Source of the DNA: Actinomycetota bacterium
Lineage (GTDB): Bacteria; Actinomycetota; Thermoleophilia; Solirubrobacterales; Solirubrobacteraceae
Length of the DNA stretch: 52,044 nt
Direction of reading: 5' to 3'
Assembly: GCA_005798685.1 (NCBI GenBank)
Contig: SYIT01000087.1
Location: 1-52,044, forward strand
How positions within the stretch are numbered: the stretch's first letter is position 1; every line of letters begins with the position of its first letter. This document shows positions 7,109 to 16,434 of the stretch, piece by piece. The notes under the pieces were generated by a model that was not told the DNA's origin, made no database searches, and worked only from the letters and a program-made list of their open reading frames with translations. A program made the translations under genes and the position numbers.

Positions 7109-9439
7109 TTAGGAGCGCGGGCGCTCCTTGTCAGGGTCATAGAAGGGGAAGCGAACGACGGTCGCGGGGATTCGCTTCTGCTGCCCGTCGAGCTTGCCAA
7201 CCTCAACCTCGGTGCCGATCTCGGAGTGCTGGACGGCGATCCGGCAGAGCGCAATGTTCTTCTTCAGCAGCGGGCTGCGCATTGCGCTCGTTACAACGCC
7301 GATCTGCGACTTGCCAACGTGGACGCAGTCGCCGTGGGCGGCGGTCTCGTTCCCTTCAAGTTCCAAGCCAACGAGCTTGTGCTGCGGGTGCGCTTGGCGC
7401 TCAATCAGCGCATCTTTGCCGATGAAATCCTCGTCGCCGTCGAGCACGACGGTGAAGCCGATCCCGGCCTCGAACGGGTCAATCTGGTCGTCAAATTCGT
7501 AGCCGGCGAAAACGAGGCCGGATTCGATCCGCACGAGGTCAAGCGCGTCAAGCCCGAGCGGCGTCAAACCCAGCGGCTTGCCCGCCTCCCAGATCGCATC
7601 CCAGACGGCTGTGCCGTCATCGGGGTGGCAGAAGACCTCATAACCGAGCTCACCTGAATAGCCGGTGCGCGAAACGATCACAGGAATTCCGTCGTAGTCG
7701 CCGATCCGACCAACGAGGAAGCGGAACCACTTCAAATCCTCAAACGGCGTCTGATCTTCTGGCGTCCAGATGATCTGCTTCAGGATGTCGCGGCTGGCAG
7801 GGCCCTGGACGGCGACGTTGTGCAGCTCGTCAGTTGAAGGCTTCACAAAGGCTTTTAGGCCCAGCTTCTCGGCGAGCTGCTTGAGCCAAACGCCGCTGTA
7901 AGGGTCGCCGCCAATGAAGCGGAAGTTGTTCTCGCCGAGGCGGAAAACGGTCGCGTCGTCGATCATGCCGCCGGTCTCGTTGCAGACCGCCGTGTAAACA
8001 ACCTGGCCGACGGCAAGGCGGCGGATGTCGCGCGTTACCGCCCACTGCATCAGCAGCTCGGCGTCGGGGCCAAGAATCTCCGACTTGCGCAGCGGCGAAA
8101 GGTCCATAATTACGGCCTTCTCGCGGCAGGCCCAGTACTCGGCGATTGGGCCTTCGTTGTTGAAGCAGGTCGGTAGCCAGTATCCGCGGTAGTCGACGTG
8201 CGTGCTGGTCAGCGCTGAGATGCGCTCATGAAATCCGGTCTCTTTTGTCATCACTGGCCTTGCCTCGGGGGTTACGCGATGGGCTATCGCCATCGAAAAC
8301 TTGTTCTCCGGCTCGTAGACGCGAACCTGAATGTCACTAATCTCCCAGCCATTGGCCGGGTCAATGTCGTCGGGGCAGGCCGACGAGCAGCAAACGAGGT
8401 CTGTCAGCGCCCGCATCAGCACGTAATCACCGGGCCGTGACCACGGTTCGTCGGCCGTCATCTGAAGGTCGGCGTCGAAGCCGGTGTTGAAGAAGAAGTT
8501 GATCGCTGGCCAGCCGTTGCGCGGCGCGATCGGGAACTCTTCGAGGCTGCCATTGAAGTTCTCCGAGCAGCTGATGTGGCCGAAGTAACCCATGTCCTCG
8601 TAGTACTTCTTCGTGCAGGCCAGCGCGAAGCTGTCGTGGCGGCCAACGGTGTCCTGAACCACCTCGAGCAGCGGATCAAGGTCGTTGTCGAAATACTTGC
8701 GATGGAGCCCGGGCTGCGGATAAGCGCTGCCCATCAGGCTGCGCGTCGCCGTCGAATCGAGCCCGCGCTCTCGCCCGTCTTGGAGCTTCACTTCGTTGAA
8801 GGCGAGGAAGTCGGAGCACTGGCGCCCCTTTACGTCGACCACCTGGATGTACTCACCTTTCTTGACCTTGTATGAAGTTGCTGTCGCGGCCTCGACGCAG
8901 AAATCCAGCTTCGGCTCGGCCAGCGGGGCCGGCAGCTCCAGCTCCGGGTCCTCGTGCGGCACTGCGCGGTTGATCTCAACGTCAATTGCCGAAGCCGGGT
9001 GGGAACCGTCGATCACACGGCCTGCCGGCGCGGCGACGACGACCACAACTTCGCGCTCGGCGGTGAAACTCTGCGAATTGCCGGGCGGCGAGTCGGCGCC
9101 GAAGAGAACTACTGCGTTGGCCTCGGACGGATCGAGTCCACGGGCGTGAAGGTCGCCAAGGAAGCTGTCGCCCTCGGCCTTGGCAACCAGTTCGCGCAGC
9201 ACACTGGCCGGCGCATCGGCCTTGGCGCCAAGGGCGCCCGAATCGTCGCGGCCGTCGGGTGAGAGGACGGTCAGCTCTGCCTGCTGACTACCGTCGTTGT
9301 CGACGATCGTGACGTGATCGTCAGGCTTGATTAAAAGAACCGTCGCCCCACCCGGTCGCACCCAGTGCGACTCGAAGGCGGGGTCGTAAGGCTTCAGTCC
9401 GGGAACAAGCAGCTTTGGACGATCGGTACCGGTCGCCAT
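7109..9439 (-). CDS. DUF1989 (carboxyguanidine-deiminase-like) and GcvT-type aminomethyltransferase fusion
   Basis: Middle part: QVVDVKGRQCSDFLAFN, CCSSACPDDIDPANGWEISDIQV (DUF1989-like). C-terminal part: VIMDLSPLRKSEILGPDA, VQGPASRDIL, SRTGYSGELGYEVFC, GLDALDLVRIESG (GcvT). Confidence 0.85.
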   Translation of the reverse strand: MATGTDRPKLLVPGLKPYDPAFESHWVRPGGATVLLIKPDDHVTIVDNDGSQQAELTVLSPDGRDDSGALGAKADAPASVLRELVAKAEGDSFLGDLHARGLDPSEANAVVLFGADSPPGNSQSFTAEREVVVVVAAPAGRVIDGSHPASAIDVEINRAVPHEDPELELPAPLAEPKLDFCVEAATATSYKVKKGEYIQVVDVKGRQCSDFLAFNEVKLQDGRERGLDSTATRSLMGSAYPQPGLHRKYFDNDLDPLLEVVQDTVGRHDSFALACTKKYYEDMGYFGHISCSENFNGSLEEFPIAPRNGWPAINFFFNTGFDADLQMTADEPWSRPGDYVLMRALTDLVCCSSACPDDIDPANGWEISDIQVRVYEPENKFSMAIAHRVTPEARPVMTKETGFHERISALTSTHVDYRGYWLPTCFNNEGPIAEYWACREKAVIMDLSPLRKSEILGPDAELLMQWAVTRDIRRLAVGQVVYTAVCNETGGMIDDATVFRLGENNFRFIGGDPYSGVWLKQLAEKLGLKAFVKPSTDELHNVAVQGPASRDILKQIIWTPEDQTPFEDLKWFRFLVGRIGDYDGIPVIVSRTGYSGELGYEVFCHPDDGTAVWDAIWEAGKPLGLTPLGLDALDLVRIESGLVFAGYEFDDQIDPFEAGIGFTVVLDGDEDFIGKDALIERQAHPQHKLVGLELEGNETAAHGDCVHVGKSQIGVVTSAMRSPLLKKNIALCRIAVQHSEIGTEVEVGKLDGQQKRIPATVVRFPFYDPDKERPRS
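7112..7127. terminator. Palindromic stem-loop between convergent genes
   Basis: GGAGCGC-GG-GCGCTCC just after the stop of the flavin-reductase gene. Confidence 0.45.
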
Positions 9440-9460
9440 TAGCGCTCGCCCCGCGCCACG

Positions 9461-10861
9461 CTAAGCCTTGACGGGCTCGTTTGCCGAGTCCTTCTCGGCC
9501 TGCTCGAGCAGCTGCGCGGCGAGCTCGCGCTTGCCTTCGCTGTCGAGCTTCTTGATTTCGTTCTCAACGGCGCGGTTGTTGTAGCTCTGGTTCCAGTAGT
9601 CGAGCGACTCGAAGCCGAGCAGTACGGCCTTGCCGACGAACTGGCGTAGAACCTCATTGGTCGGGCCCATCACCCAGCCGGCCTTCGCGTCGCGCAGGTA
9701 ACGCTCCATCTCCATGTCGCGCTTGTATGCCGAGCCGCCGCAGGCGTGGAGCATCTTGTCGACGACGTTGGCCGCGTTTTTTGCAGCTTCGAACTTGATC
9801 TGCCATGCCCAGTGCAGGAAGTCGGTGCGGGCCGTTTCGCCGAGCTCAAGCACGCGTGTGTTGTCATCGGTTGCCTTGTCGAACGCCTGCGCGACCGAGA
9901 AGGTGAAAATGCGACAGGAGTTGGTGTCCATCAAACACTCGCCGACGTAATCCTGGATCGTCGGGTAGTCGGCTACGCGCAGGCCAACGTCAACGTGACG
10001 CTTGCGCGTCGTGTGGCGCTTGGCGATGTCGATCGCGCCCATCGCGATGCCACTCCACACGGACGAGGAACCAATCAGGAACCACGGATCGACGGCCTCG
10101 TCGTTGGAGGCGGCGCCGTCGCCAAGCGGTCCGACGACTTGGTCGGCTGGGATCTCGACGTTGTCAACCTCGATTGGGCCTGACTGATTGCCGCGGAGCC
10201 CTAGCGCGTCCCAAAGCGAAGGCTGGGCCTGAACGTCCTCGCCATCAATGACAAAGACCGAAAGGTCGTCGTAGCCGGTGAAATCCGGACTCGTAGTCTG
10301 AACGACGTAGAAGTCAGCGAAACCGCCGGAGGTTGTCCACGAAGCCTTCTTGCGAACGTTGAAGCCGTTCTCGGTCTTCTCGGCGCCGGAGGAGACTGGG
10401 TACCAGAAGTGCGAGCCAGTCTCAGGGTCGGAGTAGGACAGCGTGCCGATCTTGCCGCTGTTGAGCGGGCGAATGTACTTCTCAATCAGTTCGGGGGTTG
10501 GGCGCAGCATGATCGTGTTGACCGCTGCCATGTGCATCACGTAACACATCGCCGTTGAGGCGCAGCCGTAGCGGGCGATCGTCTCGCAAACCATCGAGAA
10601 AGCAACGTGGTTCTCGCCTAGACCGCCGTACTCTTCTGGCACAGTCAACGCAAGGAATCCATTCTCGCCGAGGATTTCGAAGTTGCGGTTTGGATAGAGC
10701 AGTTCGTCGTCGGAGCGCTTGGCGTTGGCGCGCATCTCGTTTTCGCAGAGGCCGATCAGCTTGGTGCGCAGCGCGACCTGCTGCTCGGTCAGAACCCAAT
10801 CCGGATCCCAGTCGTAACCGAGCCCCCAAAACTCTTCGTCGCCCCACATCTTTTCGGCCAT
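9461..10861 (-). CDS. Acyl-CoA dehydrogenase family protein
   Basis: LTVPEEYGGLG, YSDPETGSHF, KKASWTTSGGFADFYVV, HACGGSAYKRDMEMERYLRDAKAG. Confidence 0.9.
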   Translation of the reverse strand: MAEKMWGDEEFWGLGYDWDPDWVLTEQQVALRTKLIGLCENEMRANAKRSDDELLYPNRNFEILGENGFLALTVPEEYGGLGENHVAFSMVCETIARYGCASTAMCYVMHMAAVNTIMLRPTPELIEKYIRPLNSGKIGTLSYSDPETGSHFWYPVSSGAEKTENGFNVRKKASWTTSGGFADFYVVQTTSPDFTGYDDLSVFVIDGEDVQAQPSLWDALGLRGNQSGPIEVDNVEIPADQVVGPLGDGAASNDEAVDPWFLIGSSSVWSGIAMGAIDIAKRHTTRKRHVDVGLRVADYPTIQDYVGECLMDTNSCRIFTFSVAQAFDKATDDNTRVLELGETARTDFLHWAWQIKFEAAKNAANVVDKMLHACGGSAYKRDMEMERYLRDAKAGWVMGPTNEVLRQFVGKAVLLGFESLDYWNQSYNNRAVENEIKKLDSEGKRELAAQLLEQAEKDSANEPVKA

Positions 10862-10981
10862 TTCAATCCTCCGCGATTAGCTGTTTAAAGCTCTTGATCA
10901 ATTTGTTCAAAGACTTACTACCGCTCAGCGCGGTGCTTGTCTAGGTCATTCACCGACAAGCCACCGACCTAGCTTATGCGA

Positions 10982-11467
10982 TCAGCCGTCGGGCGCAACC
11001 CAAACGAGGCAATTTGCGTCGCGGCGAAGGCGGCGCGTCGCCGTTCGCAGACGGAGCCGCCCGACTTCGCTAAGCAAAGGGCCAAAGATCAGCAGCGCGG
11101 CGTTGCGCTCGCCGAGCAGCCTCACAATCGCCTTGACCGGGCGCGAGCTAAAGAGGCCGACGACCTCGACCGGTATGCCTAGCGCAGCGATCCGATCGCC
11201 GGCGGCGCGCACCGCTACGCGGTCATCTTCGTGCGGCAGAACCATTGCGCCAGAGCCGGCGACGATCATCGTCGTTGGATACATTGGGATCTGAACGGCG
11301 TTGACGAGAATTAGCGGCGCGCCAGCCTCAAGGCAGCTGTCGATTGCCATCTGCTCCGCCGTCGGGTCCGGCCGCAGCGCCAAAGTTGCCAGCACGACTG
11401 GCCCCGAGGCGCCTGGCACGGCTCCCGATGGAGTAAGCACAGATGAGCGATCTTTAATCGAAGGCAT
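10982..11467 (-). CDS. Universal-stress-protein-like protein
   Basis: UspA-like fold features: VVLATLALRPD, LILVNAVQIP, RDANCLVWVAPDG end. Confidence 0.45.
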   Translation of the reverse strand: MPSIKDRSSVLTPSGAVPGASGPVVLATLALRPDPTAEQMAIDSCLEAGAPLILVNAVQIPMYPTTMIVAGSGAMVLPHEDDRVAVRAAGDRIAALGIPVEVVGLFSSRPVKAIVRLLGERNAALLIFGPLLSEVGRLRLRTATRRLRRDANCLVWVAPDG

Positions 11468-11663
11468 TGGCGCTTTTGAACCAGTCTACCGAGTCCGGCT
11501 AAGTCGATGACGAGCAAACAGCGTGGTTTTCGCCGATCGGAAAAAGGATTGCTTGCATTCATCCCGTATCACCTGATACTAGTTCGCGCCGGGAGGAACA
11601 TCGGGACTTTGTTTCGGTTCCCCGTCGCAGTATTTACGCAACCGAGGGAGAAAGAGGGTTCAG

Positions 11664-13139
11664 ATGGCTACAGCAGCGGTAGACCACAACCAGATGTTGA
11701 AGTCGATGAGTTGGTGGGACGGCTTCGTCGTCGCGCTCGCCAACCCGGGCTTCTTGATTGCGGCGCTCGGTGGATCAATCGGCGCACTTGGAACGACCGG
11801 CGCGGTCGTCCTTTGGACAATCTCCGTTTTCTTTGGTGCCTTGCAAAACAACATTTACGCCGAGCTCTCGACGATGTTCCCCAACAAGTCCGGCGGACTC
11901 GCTGTCTACGCACACGAGGCTTTTCGCAAATACACAAATTTCATCGGCCCGATCGTCGCCTTTGGCTACTGGATGGGTTGGTCGGTAGTTCTCTCAATCA
12001 ACGGCCTGATCGTCGGAACGCTGGTCGTAACGCAGTTCTTCCCAAGTGCCACTTGGACAAGTGGTCAGCAGGCCGCAGACTCAATCGGCTTTGGCCTCAG
12101 TTGGCCGGCAATCATCGGTATCGCCGCAATCTTCATCGTTTGGCTGTTCAACATCTTTGGTGTTCGGCCAGCAGTGTGGTTCGGTTACATCACCGGCGGT
12201 CTGCTGCTGATCCCGGCCTTCGTACTGATGTTCATGCCTTACATCACAGGCGATTGGTCATCCTCAAACATGCAGTGGCAGGTCGGCGCCAACGGCGGCC
12301 TGGCGCTTGCAATCACTTGGCTTTACTTCATGTGCTGGTCGGCTTACGGCTTCGAGGCGGTCGCTTCGTTTGCGCCCGAGTACCACAATACGGAGGTTGA
12401 TACGCCGCTGGCGCTGCGTGCGTCTGCGATGTTCTCAATCATCATCTATGTGCTGCTGCCGCTGGGCCTTGGCGGCACGCTCGGAACGGCAACGGTCGCC
12501 GAAGATCCGACCTTCATCGCGTTTTATGTCACGGCCTTCGATGTGTTGGTCGGCAACGCTCTCGCCAACGTGATGATTGTCTGCCTGATCGGCGGATTGG
12601 TCCTGTCGATGAATACGGCGACGATGGACGGCGCTAGAGCACTGTTCGGAATCGCCCGGGAGGGGATGACTCTGAAGCAGTTCGGGACGCTCTCAAAACG
12701 AAAGGTTCCGAGCGTCGCGATGACCGTAGACATGGTCATCAATATTCTGTTGATCCTCTTCTTCCACGGTGTGATTGCGATCCTCGCTGTCTCTAACATC
12801 GGCTATGTGCTGGCCACGGTCTGCGCGCTCTTCGGCTTCGTGCTGCTGCGAAAGGACCGGCCGAATTGGCCGCGGCCGATCAAGCTGGCGAAGCCATGGG
12901 TTGCGCTTGCCTTCGTGCTTGCCTGCGTAAACTTGGTCCTGCTCGTTGGCGGCGGCTTCCTTTTCGCAGACGAATACGGTTACGGGTTCGACAAGACGTT
13001 GATCGGGTTGGCGGTGCTGGTTGTTGCCTTCCTGCTCTACATCTTCCGACACGTGGTTCAGGATAAGACGGGCGTTCGCTTTCGCGACCCGGCTCAACCA
13101 ATGCCAGAGGAGCAGCCAGCGGCCTCAACTCCCGTCTAG
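11664..13139 (+). CDS. APC-family amino acid/amine permease
   Basis: About 12 hydrophobic segments; GGSIGALGTTGAVVLWTISVFFGALQNNIYAELSTMFPNKSGGLAVYAHEAF. Confidence 0.85.
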   Translation: MATAAVDHNQMLKSMSWWDGFVVALANPGFLIAALGGSIGALGTTGAVVLWTISVFFGALQNNIYAELSTMFPNKSGGLAVYAHEAFRKYTNFIGPIVAFGYWMGWSVVLSINGLIVGTLVVTQFFPSATWTSGQQAADSIGFGLSWPAIIGIAAIFIVWLFNIFGVRPAVWFGYITGGLLLIPAFVLMFMPYITGDWSSSNMQWQVGANGGLALAITWLYFMCWSAYGFEAVASFAPEYHNTEVDTPLALRASAMFSIIIYVLLPLGLGGTLGTATVAEDPTFIAFYVTAFDVLVGNALANVMIVCLIGGLVLSMNTATMDGARALFGIAREGMTLKQFGTLSKRKVPSVAMTVDMVINILLILFFHGVIAILAVSNIGYVLATVCALFGFVLLRKDRPNWPRPIKLAKPWVALAFVLACVNLVLLVGGGFLFADEYGYGFDKTLIGLAVLVVAFLLYIFRHVVQDKTGVRFRDPAQPMPEEQPAASTPV

Positions 13140-13182
13140 GCGGGGAAAAGACTGTGGCGATTTCGCCGCGGTAATGGATGAC

Positions 13183-13207
13183 AAGCGGGGGCCAATGGCT
13201 CCCGCTT
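13183..13207. terminator. Stem-loop between convergent permease and zinc-ribbon membrane protein genes
   Basis: AAGCGGGGGCCA-A-TGGCTCCCGCTT, 11/12 complementary. Confidence 0.55.
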
Positions 13208-13266
13208 CGTCGTCCCGGCCGCTGAGCGCGCTTCGCTAGCCGGCTCGTCAGGTTTAGATGCCCGAG

Positions 13267-13797
13267 CTACTGCGCTTCGGCGCGCAGATCCCAGCTGGGC
13301 ATGTCCTGCATCGCCTGATGGAAGCGGCGGCGGTGCGGTGGGCGCAGCAGCATGAACCAGACGACGAGCACGCTTGGCAGCAAAACGAAGACGGCAAAGA
13401 CATTTCCGCTCAGCGTGAAGAAGATCGCCAGCGAAATCGAGGCCAAACCAAGCGCAACCGGCAGCAGCCGGAAGCGGAACTGAAGCTTGCGGATCTTTTC
13501 GTATTGATCGCGCGGAATCTTGTTTGTGTCATAGACGCGCTCACAGCTCGGGCAGGTCCAGCGATCTCCGTACTGGAGATCGATCTGCTCTCCACATTCG
13601 CAGTCCACGGTGATCGGCGGCCCTCTAAGGACTGTGCCAGGAGTTTCGTGACCGAGCCGCTCGCGCTGGCTGAACGGGATCCGCTTGCGGCGCTTGATGC
13701 CGAGCGGGCCTTTCATGTACTCCGGCGCTGGTGGCTGCGCGTCGACGCTGAGGTCAAGTTCACCGGAGTTGGCCTGCGCGCGGCCTCGCTTACCCAT
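13267..13797 (-). CDS. Hypothetical membrane protein with CxC...CxxC zinc-ribbon-like motif
   Basis: VDCECGEQIDLQYGDRWTCPSCERVY followed by two hydrophobic helices. Confidence 0.55.
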   Translation of the reverse strand: MGKRGRAQANSGELDLSVDAQPPAPEYMKGPLGIKRRKRIPFSQRERLGHETPGTVLRGPPITVDCECGEQIDLQYGDRWTCPSCERVYDTNKIPRDQYEKIRKLQFRFRLLPVALGLASISLAIFFTLSGNVFAVFVLLPSVLVVWFMLLRPPHRRRFHQAMQDMPSWDLRAEAQ

Positions 13798-14011
13798 TGG
13801 TCAGGATCTCCTCACTGATCAGCATTTGGCAATCCTAGTCGGAGACGGGACGGGCTGTTCGCAGGCGCTCCGACAGGGGCGCGCCGACGGGGTGGCAAAG
13901 CTGGCCGCGCGCGGCTATTGTACGAATTTGACCTAAGACGGTCAGGTGGGGCATTATCGCGCTTCGCCGGTTGAAGAGCCGACAGTCAACAACGGGAGAG
14001 GGTTTTTATTT

Positions 14012-15463
14012 ATGGCCGAAGTAAATGGAGTGAAGATGGGTGGAGGAATCAGCGATGTGCTGGCTACACCACGTTCGACTGCGACACCGGCAACGCTAGA
14101 GGAAGCGCGTAACGCTCCCGGGCGCCGCGAGAAGATCGAAGAACTCACGAAGAGGATTGAGGCTGAGGGAATTGAGTACATCTTCTTCCAGCAGATTTCG
14201 ATCACCGGCCGGATCTTGGGTAAGGGAGTTGTCGCTTCGTTCTTCCCACAGGTCGCTGAGAAGGGCTACCAGCTCGTCTACGGCGCAACCGCCAACCTCT
14301 TCACCGACCGCCATGGCGACTACATCGGTTTCGCGCCGAATGACTCGGAGCTGGCGGCGATCGCCGATCTCGACACCTTCAATGTTCTTCCGTGGGACCC
14401 TCGCGTGGCACGCGTCTACTGCGATTGTTACGACACCGAGACGGGCGAGCGGATGGACGCGGACTCGCGCCAGAACCTCAAGCAGGTAGTCGAGCGCTTT
14501 GAGGAGGAGCTGGGACTGCACTTCCTGATCGGCATCGAGCCCGAGATGATGTGGCTGCGCAAGCCAGCGCCCGGAGAGATCCCAACCGGCGTCACCGAGC
14601 CTTACTGCTACCACATCCATCAGTTCGAGGAACTGCGCCCGGTTCTGCTAGACGTTGTCGACTATGGCCAGAAGATGGGCCTCGATATGAGCTACGGCGA
14701 CCACGAGGACGCTCCCGGCCAGCTGGAGCTGAACTTCCGTTTCGACCGCCCGGTCAAGACGGCAGACAACATCACTACCTACAGGCAGATCTGCGCAGCG
14801 GTTGGGCGTAAGCACGACCTACTGCCGACCTTCATGCCGAAACCGTTCACCGGAGTGTCGGCGAACGGCCATCACCACCACTTCACGCTCGTTGACGACG
14901 ACGGCAACAACGTCTTCCACGATCCCGATGGCGCGGCATCGCTCTCCGACACAGGCCGCTACTTCCTCGGTGGACTGCTCGAGCACTTCCACGCTTTGAT
15001 GTGCGTCGGTAACCCGACCGTCAACTCCTACGTGCGGATGTGGGATACCGGCTTCTGGGCCCCGATCTACAAGAACTGGGGCTGGCAGAACCGAACCTGC
15101 ACGGTGCGCGTTGCTAGCGGAGGGCGCTTCGAGTACCGCGGAGTCGACTCATCCTGCAACCCTTATCTGACGGTCGCCACGCTGCTAAACGCCGGCCTCG
15201 ACGGCCTGCGCAAGAAGATCGACCCGGGGCCGCCGCAGGTTGGCAACACCTACGAACTGCTGGCCGCGGGCGCTGCGATCGAAAAGGTCCCAGACAACCT
15301 TGGACAGGCGCTCGACGAGCTCGAGAAGGACGAGGTCGTCAAGGGCGCGATGCCTGGGCGCCTTTACGACGTCTTCAACCACTACAAGCGCGATGAGTGG
15401 GAGCGTCACCTGGCATCGGTCACCGATTGGGAGCGGGACGAATACCTGGAGTACCTCCCCTAA
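14012..15463 (+). CDS. Type III glutamine synthetase-like (GlnT / gamma-glutamylmethylamide synthetase-like)
   Basis: GS catalytic-domain motifs (LIGIEPEMMW, NGHHHHFTLVDDDG, NRTCTVRVASGGRFEYRGVDSSCNPYL); start 14012 with GGGAGAG upstream; position 5' of split glutamate synthase genes. Confidence 0.8.
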   Translation: MAEVNGVKMGGGISDVLATPRSTATPATLEEARNAPGRREKIEELTKRIEAEGIEYIFFQQISITGRILGKGVVASFFPQVAEKGYQLVYGATANLFTDRHGDYIGFAPNDSELAAIADLDTFNVLPWDPRVARVYCDCYDTETGERMDADSRQNLKQVVERFEEELGLHFLIGIEPEMMWLRKPAPGEIPTGVTEPYCYHIHQFEELRPVLLDVVDYGQKMGLDMSYGDHEDAPGQLELNFRFDRPVKTADNITTYRQICAAVGRKHDLLPTFMPKPFTGVSANGHHHHFTLVDDDGNNVFHDPDGAASLSDTGRYFLGGLLEHFHALMCVGNPTVNSYVRMWDTGFWAPIYKNWGWQNRTCTVRVASGGRFEYRGVDSSCNPYLTVATLLNAGLDGLRKKIDPGPPQVGNTYELLAAGAAIEKVPDNLGQALDELEKDEVVKGAMPGRLYDVFNHYKRDEWERHLASVTDWERDEYLEYLP

Positions 15464-15504
15464 CCGCTCGCCCGTCTACGCGAACTCAATCTGGAGAACT
15501 ACTT

Positions 15505-16434
15505 ATGTGTGGAATTGCAGGAATCATTTACCGCGACGGCCCCCACGCCGTTGGCGAGGACATGAAGAAGATGCTTCAGTCGATGAAGCACCGTGGCCCC
15601 GATTCGACCGGCTACGCACTTTACGGAACGCCCAGCGAGGCATTCCGCATGCGGATCACGCTTGCCGACACCAACACCAAGCGTGACTTCGACTTCTCCG
15701 AGCGGCTGCTGCGCCGCCGTTCTGAGGTGGAAGGCAAGCTGCGGGCGGTTGGAGCAACTGTCACCGAGATCGACGAGACGACCGACTACACCTCAACCTT
15801 CACGTTCGATTTCAGCGGCGACCTAAAGACGCTCGCCGACCAGGTTGAGTCGGTCCGCGATACGCAGGTTCTCTCGCTCGGTCACGCGCTCGAAATCGTC
15901 AAGGACATCGGTGATGCTGAGACCGTCGCGGCCCAGTACAACCTCGACAAGATGCAGGGCACCCACGGCATCGGCCACGTGCGGATGGCGACCGAGTCTG
16001 ACGTTGACATTGCCGGCGCTCACCCTTACTGGGCGTACCCGTTCTCGGACGTAGCAGTTGTCCACAATGGTCAGCTGACGAACTACTTCTACTGGCGCCG
16101 GCGGCTTGAGCGCAGCGGCCACCGCTTCCAGTCGGCATGCGACTCGGAGATCATTGCCGTCTACCTCGCCGAGAAGATGGCGGAGGGCGCTTCGCTTGAG
16201 GACGCGATGAACCAGAGCATGGAAGAGCTCGACGGCGTTTTCACCTATCTGTGTGTTACAGCAGACTCGCTCGGGATGGCGAAGGACGAGCTGGCCGCCA
16301 AGCCGCTCGTGCTCTACGAAAGCGACAACATCATCGCGGTTGCCTCTGAAGAGATTGCGATCCGCGAGGTGGTTGCGGGCGAAATTGAGACTTATGACCC
16401 ATTCGAAGGAGAGGTGATGGTATGGACGCGGTAG
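15505..16434 (+). CDS. Class II glutamine amidotransferase (MgsA/GlxB-like)
   Basis: Starts MCGIAGI with Cys2 nucleophile, HRGPDSTGYALYG, VHNGQLTNYFYWRRRLE. Confidence 0.85.
   Translation: MCGIAGIIYRDGPHAVGEDMKKMLQSMKHRGPDSTGYALYGTPSEAFRMRITLADTNTKRDFDFSERLLRRRSEVEGKLRAVGATVTEIDETTDYTSTFTFDFSGDLKTLADQVESVRDTQVLSLGHALEIVKDIGDAETVAAQYNLDKMQGTHGIGHVRMATESDVDIAGAHPYWAYPFSDVAVVHNGQLTNYFYWRRRLERSGHRFQSACDSEIIAVYLAEKMAEGASLEDAMNQSMEELDGVFTYLCVTADSLGMAKDELAAKPLVLYESDNIIAVASEEIAIREVVAGEIETYDPFEGEVMVWTR

Noticed and set aside
7049-7657. 202-aa plus-strand ORF antisense to the DUF1989-GcvT gene
   Set aside because: Shadow ORF; GcvT motifs on the minus strand are unambiguous.
11507-12400. 297-aa plus-strand ORF overlapping the APC permease in another frame
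   Set aside because: Arg/His-rich with no family signal; permease frame has the expected TM pattern.
13819-14011. Riboswitch or structured leader ahead of the GS-like gene
   Set aside because: Only a short TGACC-TAAGAC-GGTCA inverted repeat seen; no recognisable glutamine, glycine or guanidine riboswitch motif.
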